From assembly GCF_963877135.1 (NCBI RefSeq), contig NZ_CAWNSW010000073.1:124001-188000 (forward strand): a stretch of DNA of 64,000 nucleotides, read 5' to 3'. This document shows, piece by piece, positions 61,132 to 64,000 of the stretch. Under the pieces are notes generated by a model. That model ran no database searches and was not told the DNA's origin. It saw only the letters and a list, made by a program, of their open reading frames with translations. Position 1 is the stretch's first letter. Each line of letters begins with the position of its first letter. This DNA comes from Stenomitos frigidus_A (lineage in GTDB: Bacteria > Cyanobacteriota > Cyanobacteriia > Leptolyngbyales > Leptolyngbyaceae). The translations under genes and the position numbers were made by a program.

Positions 61132-62841
61132 ATGACCACTTACCTATCTCCCGGTGTTTACGTTAAAGAAGTCCCATCCGGTCTGGCAACTATTGCTGGC
61201 GTGGGCACCAGTACCGCAGGCTTTATTGGTATTATCAGTCCTTCGGCTCCACCTGTTGGTAATCCATCGCCAAGCTTAGGTGGAGTAACGACACCAACTT
61301 CTCTCAAATCTAGTGGACAAGAAATCACAGGTAATCAAGACGGCAATAAAACCTACTCTTTCACCGTTGAATCTCCATTCGGTCCTTCTAAAGAAGGATA
61401 TAAGTTTTCTCGTGAGGCTGATACGGCAGGTAATCAGCCAGTCGAATTGAAGATTGTAAACAACAGTTTTAATATTACTACTAACACCGCAACAGTCACG
61501 TTCACTGATCCAATCCCTGCTGGTAAAAAGCTGCTGGCAACTTACAGTCCCCCAAGCCAAGCGAGCATACCCCAACGCTACTTATTTGAAAAAGTCACAG
61601 GCGAAGTTGTTGGCAAGGGAGATGGGACAAAGACAGAATTTACTCTGAGCCGCTACCCTGTCGCTTCAACAGCAACAATTGTGGCTGTCTACAAAGATGG
61701 AACAAAGAGCCAAGATATTAGAGTTCAATCGGTTACGAACGATCAACAGAACCGAGTTTCCAAGATTACATTGAGTCCGGCTCCAGCAGCAAATGTTCAA
61801 ATTTCAGTGAATTATACTCCGCAGTCTGCTCCTGCTGGAGATGTGCAACTGTGTACCAACTTCAGTGAGTTCAAGAAGTATTTTGGTGACTTTTCAACGG
61901 ATGAAGGGCAATCTAACCTGGCTCATGCCGTTTATGGGTTCTTCCGCAATGGTGGCACTCGCTGCTTTGTAACCTGGGTAACTGATGAATCTGCCATTGA
62001 CACGGCTTTGGCAGATTTCGCTGCTGTTGATGAAATTGCCATTGTCGCAGTCCCCGGTTGTACTAGCAAAACAGTACTCGATAACCTTTCTGCCCATTGT
62101 CAGGATTTGGGCGATCGCGTTGCCATTTTCGATGGTCCTAACGATGCAAATGCCACAAACCTAAAACCAGGGGAAGGCAACCTGCCAGGAAACACGAATT
62201 ACGCTGCTCTTTACTATCCTTGGATTAAGGTTTTCGACCCGCCTACGAAAGACGCGAATCCCAAAGGTGATGGGTTAAAGGTTGTCCCTCCCAGTGGTCA
62301 TATTGCCGGAATTTATGCTCGGGTTGATACTCAGCGGGGGGTACATAAAGCCCCTGCCAATGAAGTAATTATAGGGGCGACAGATTTGCAGGTTGCCCTG
62401 ACCCGAGCTAAGCAGGATGGACTCAATCCTCAAGGGGTGAACTGCCTTCGCAACCTGAACGGCAACATTCTGGTTTGGGGTGCTCGCACCTGGGGCGGGG
62501 ATGCGAACGGAGAATTTAAGTACATCAATGTTCGCCGTTTGTTTAACTACCTGCGGGAATCTATCGATGAGGGCACTCAGTGGGCTGTGTTTGAACCCAA
62601 TAGTCCGGAGCTGTGGGCAAAAATACGCCGGAGCGTTACGGCTTTTCTGACGATGGTCTGGCGCAGTGGGGCATTGTTTGGTGCAACTCCACAGGAAGCC
62701 TTTTTCGTGCAGTGCGACGAAGAGACGAACCCACCCGAAGTGCGCGATGCGGGTCAACTGATCGTGAAAGTTGGGGTGGCTGTAGTTAAGCCCGCCGAAT
62801 TCGTCATCTTCGAGTTGAGCCAGATGTCTGGAGGGAAGTAA
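61132..62841 (+). CDS. Contractile tail sheath protein 1
   Basis: A 569-residue sheath protein. The N-terminal strand TTYLSPGVYVKEVPSGLATIAGVGTSTAGFIGI and the C-terminal region YINVRRLFNYLRESIDEGTQWAVFEPN ... VQCDEETNPPEVRDAGQLIVKVGVAVVKPAEFVIFELSQ are classic for phage and eCIS sheaths. They form the interlocked mesh that contracts. Between residues about 45 and 245 lies an insert holding two similar beta domains (TGNQDGNKTYSFTV ... and GKGDGTKTEFTLSR ...), absent from the second sheath. A ribosome site (aagga) precedes the ATG. The stop overlaps the next start (TAATG). Confidence 0.95.
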   Translation: MTTYLSPGVYVKEVPSGLATIAGVGTSTAGFIGIISPSAPPVGNPSPSLGGVTTPTSLKSSGQEITGNQDGNKTYSFTVESPFGPSKEGYKFSREADTAGNQPVELKIVNNSFNITTNTATVTFTDPIPAGKKLLATYSPPSQASIPQRYLFEKVTGEVVGKGDGTKTEFTLSRYPVASTATIVAVYKDGTKSQDIRVQSVTNDQQNRVSKITLSPAPAANVQISVNYTPQSAPAGDVQLCTNFSEFKKYFGDFSTDEGQSNLAHAVYGFFRNGGTRCFVTWVTDESAIDTALADFAAVDEIAIVAVPGCTSKTVLDNLSAHCQDLGDRVAIFDGPNDANATNLKPGEGNLPGNTNYAALYYPWIKVFDPPTKDANPKGDGLKVVPPSGHIAGIYARVDTQRGVHKAPANEVIIGATDLQVALTRAKQDGLNPQGVNCLRNLNGNILVWGARTWGGDANGEFKYINVRRLFNYLRESIDEGTQWAVFEPNSPELWAKIRRSVTAFLTMVWRSGALFGATPQEAFFVQCDEETNPPEVRDAGQLIVKVGVAVVKPAEFVIFELSQMSGGK

Positions 62842-63974
62842 TGCCCACAACCACTTCCTCACTTCCCGGACTTTACTGGCAGGATGTATTTCCACCCAGA
62901 CCAGTATTGCCCTTAACGGGAGTGCCAGCCTTTTTAGGAGTTCGCCCTTCCAAGGATGGCATCACTTGTTTATATGAGGTCAATCAACCCCAGGTTTTGC
63001 ACCTCTGGACTCAGTTTGAAGAACGGTTCACCACCTCAACCCCGGGAAGTTCGATGGCAGACGCGGTGCGAGGATTCTTTGAAAACGGTGGGCGTGATTG
63101 CATTGTGATCTGGCTGGAGGATGGCTCTCCACAAGCACTAGAAAACGGTTTAACAGCAAATTCTGTTATCGATACAGCCGACCTAATCTGTGCACCCGGG
63201 ATTATAGACGTGGATCGGCAAGCCCAGATTCTCAAGTACTGCGCCGACATGGGCGATCGCTTTGCCATTCTAGATGCACCTCCCTCTTTTGATGTACCAA
63301 CGCTGAGACAGTATGCAGAATCTCTTAAAAAACTGCCAGGTAGTGATTATGGAGCGCTTTACGGTCCCTGGCTAAAAACTCCTTCCAGCACAACTCCTGT
63401 TCCCCCCTGTGGTCACGTAGCGGGGGTGTATGCATCCAGCGATCGCGCCGATGTTCCCCGTGCTCCAGCCAACATCATGCTAGAGGGCGTTCTGGATGTG
63501 GCAGCTTTAACCCGTGAGCAGCAAACTCAGTTGGCTCAACTTTCAGATAACAACCCCATTAACGGCATTCGCAGTTTGCGGGGGCGAGGGGTTCGCATTT
63601 GGGGAGCACGGACTCTCAGTTCTGACCCTCAGTGGCGGTATGTGAATGTCCGCCGACTGGCGATTACCATTCGCCGCTGGATTAATCTCAACCTGGCAGA
63701 TGTCGCCTTTGAGCCGAATGACTTTCGGCTATGGGTCCGCATTGAGCGAGAACTGAATGCCTATCTGCAAACTCTGTGGCAGCGGGGGTATCTTCAGGGA
63801 GCAACCCCCAATGAAGCCTTTAGAGTGCGTTGCAATGGCGAAACCAATCCACCAGAGGGGCGAGATCGCGGTGAAGTGGTAACCCAGATTGAATTTGCCC
63901 CAACCATTCCTAATGAATTTATCCAGATGCGGTTGATTCATGGGGATACCGGAGTAGGGATCTTGCCCACCTGA
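62841..63974 (+). CDS. Contractile tail sheath protein 2
   Basis: A 377-residue paralogue of the preceding sheath. It keeps the same order of signatures: GLYWQDVFPPRPVLPLTGVPAFLGVRP at the N-terminus, MADAVRGFFENGGRDCIVIWLED in the middle and YVNVRRLAITIRRWINLNLADVAFEPND ... RVRCNGETNPPEGRDRGEVVTQIEFAPTIPNEFIQMRL at the end. It lacks the decoration domains. eCIS particles commonly contain two or three sheath types, one of which lies at the baseplate. It is coupled to sheath 1 by a 1-bp overlap (TAATG). The remaining genes of the cluster must lie to the right of the window. Confidence 0.95.
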   Translation: MPTTTSSLPGLYWQDVFPPRPVLPLTGVPAFLGVRPSKDGITCLYEVNQPQVLHLWTQFEERFTTSTPGSSMADAVRGFFENGGRDCIVIWLEDGSPQALENGLTANSVIDTADLICAPGIIDVDRQAQILKYCADMGDRFAILDAPPSFDVPTLRQYAESLKKLPGSDYGALYGPWLKTPSSTTPVPPCGHVAGVYASSDRADVPRAPANIMLEGVLDVAALTREQQTQLAQLSDNNPINGIRSLRGRGVRIWGARTLSSDPQWRYVNVRRLAITIRRWINLNLADVAFEPNDFRLWVRIERELNAYLQTLWQRGYLQGATPNEAFRVRCNGETNPPEGRDRGEVVTQIEFAPTIPNEFIQMRLIHGDTGVGILPT

Positions 63975-64000
63975 CTCATTTTCCCAAGCCAGTTGTTAAT

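Larger units (their letters stand above)
43541..64000 (+). mobile_element. Tn7-like transposon, right end and tns genes; far end outside the window
   Basis: The element begins at 43541 with TG plus 6 bp before the first TnsB-type site, the same 8-bp spacing as in Tn7. It is followed by tnsABCDE reading away from glmS, as in Tn7, whose right end lies next to glmS. I searched by eye for the opposite end (tagtgta...actttatt type sites) from 52028 to 64000 and did not find it. The element is therefore drawn to the window end as open. On this reading the injection-system genes from 52308 onward are cargo. The boundary between tns genes and cargo is after tnsE (52028). The far limit is inferred, not seen. 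Confidence 0.65.

Noticed and set aside
43541..64000. CRISPR-associated transposon (CAST)
   Set aside because: No cas gene and no array of direct repeats with spacers is visible. TnsD with glmS homing and TnsE indicate a canonical Tn7 type, although cargo outside the window was not seen.

Overview
The window comes from the chromosome of a cyanobacterium. It carries psbH and psbN (photosystem II), ndhS (photosynthetic NDH-1), the sensor kinase NblS and many HIP1 octamers (GCGATCGC). It also has heptanucleotide tandem repeats between genes, and conserved cyanobacterial families of unknown function such as DUF3146 and HAS-barrel proteins. The genus cannot be told from the sequence alone.

Bases 1-43515 are mainly ordinary chromosome. 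They hold folB, tRNA-Gly, a broken porin/DUF2808 gene remnant, an MHYT-type hybrid of sensor domains with a histidine kinase, an ArsR/Rieske divergent pair, glutaminase, an ABC exporter, two DedA proteins and ilvC. These are followed by a TPR protein, purD-nblS, the division genes ftsZ and ftsQ, ndhS, rodA, an Mrp ATPase, pth, tatA, psbH/psbN, an alpha-mannosidase with an internal repeat array, and glmS. Between 36.5 and 41.4 kb lies a small unrecognised cluster: a ketoacyl-synthase III fused to a haem-oxygenase-like di-iron domain, a membrane-associated unknown, a Coq4-like protein and a methyltransferase. It looks like an uncharacterised biosynthetic or lipid-modifying locus.

Bases 43541 to at least 52028 are the tns end of a Tn7-like transposon in the classical attTn7 site. 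The element's predicted end is exactly 25 bp after the glmS stop codon. It starts with TG plus 6 bp and then four 20-bp-spaced TnsB-type sites, and is followed by tnsA, tnsB, tnsC, tnsD and tnsE in overlapping order. Catalytic residue spacing in TnsB (88 and 35 residues) is the same as in Escherichia coli Tn7, and TnsA, TnsD and TnsE are also recognisable. No CRISPR array or cas gene is present in the window, so this is a canonical protein-guided TnsABC+D+E element rather than a CRISPR-associated one.

Bases 52308 to the window end hold part of an extracellular contractile injection system (eCIS): two DUF4157 proteins with nearly identical leaders and unrelated C-termini (candidate effectors), a small beta-rich possible spike-tip protein, an eCIS-type AAA+ ATPase, a DUF4255 protein, a carboxypeptidase-regulatory-like protein and two tail-sheath proteins. 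I see no opposite transposon end between tnsE and the window end. The simplest reading is that the injection system is cargo of the Tn7-like element. That combination is the most interesting thing in the window, but the far end of the element must be found to prove it.
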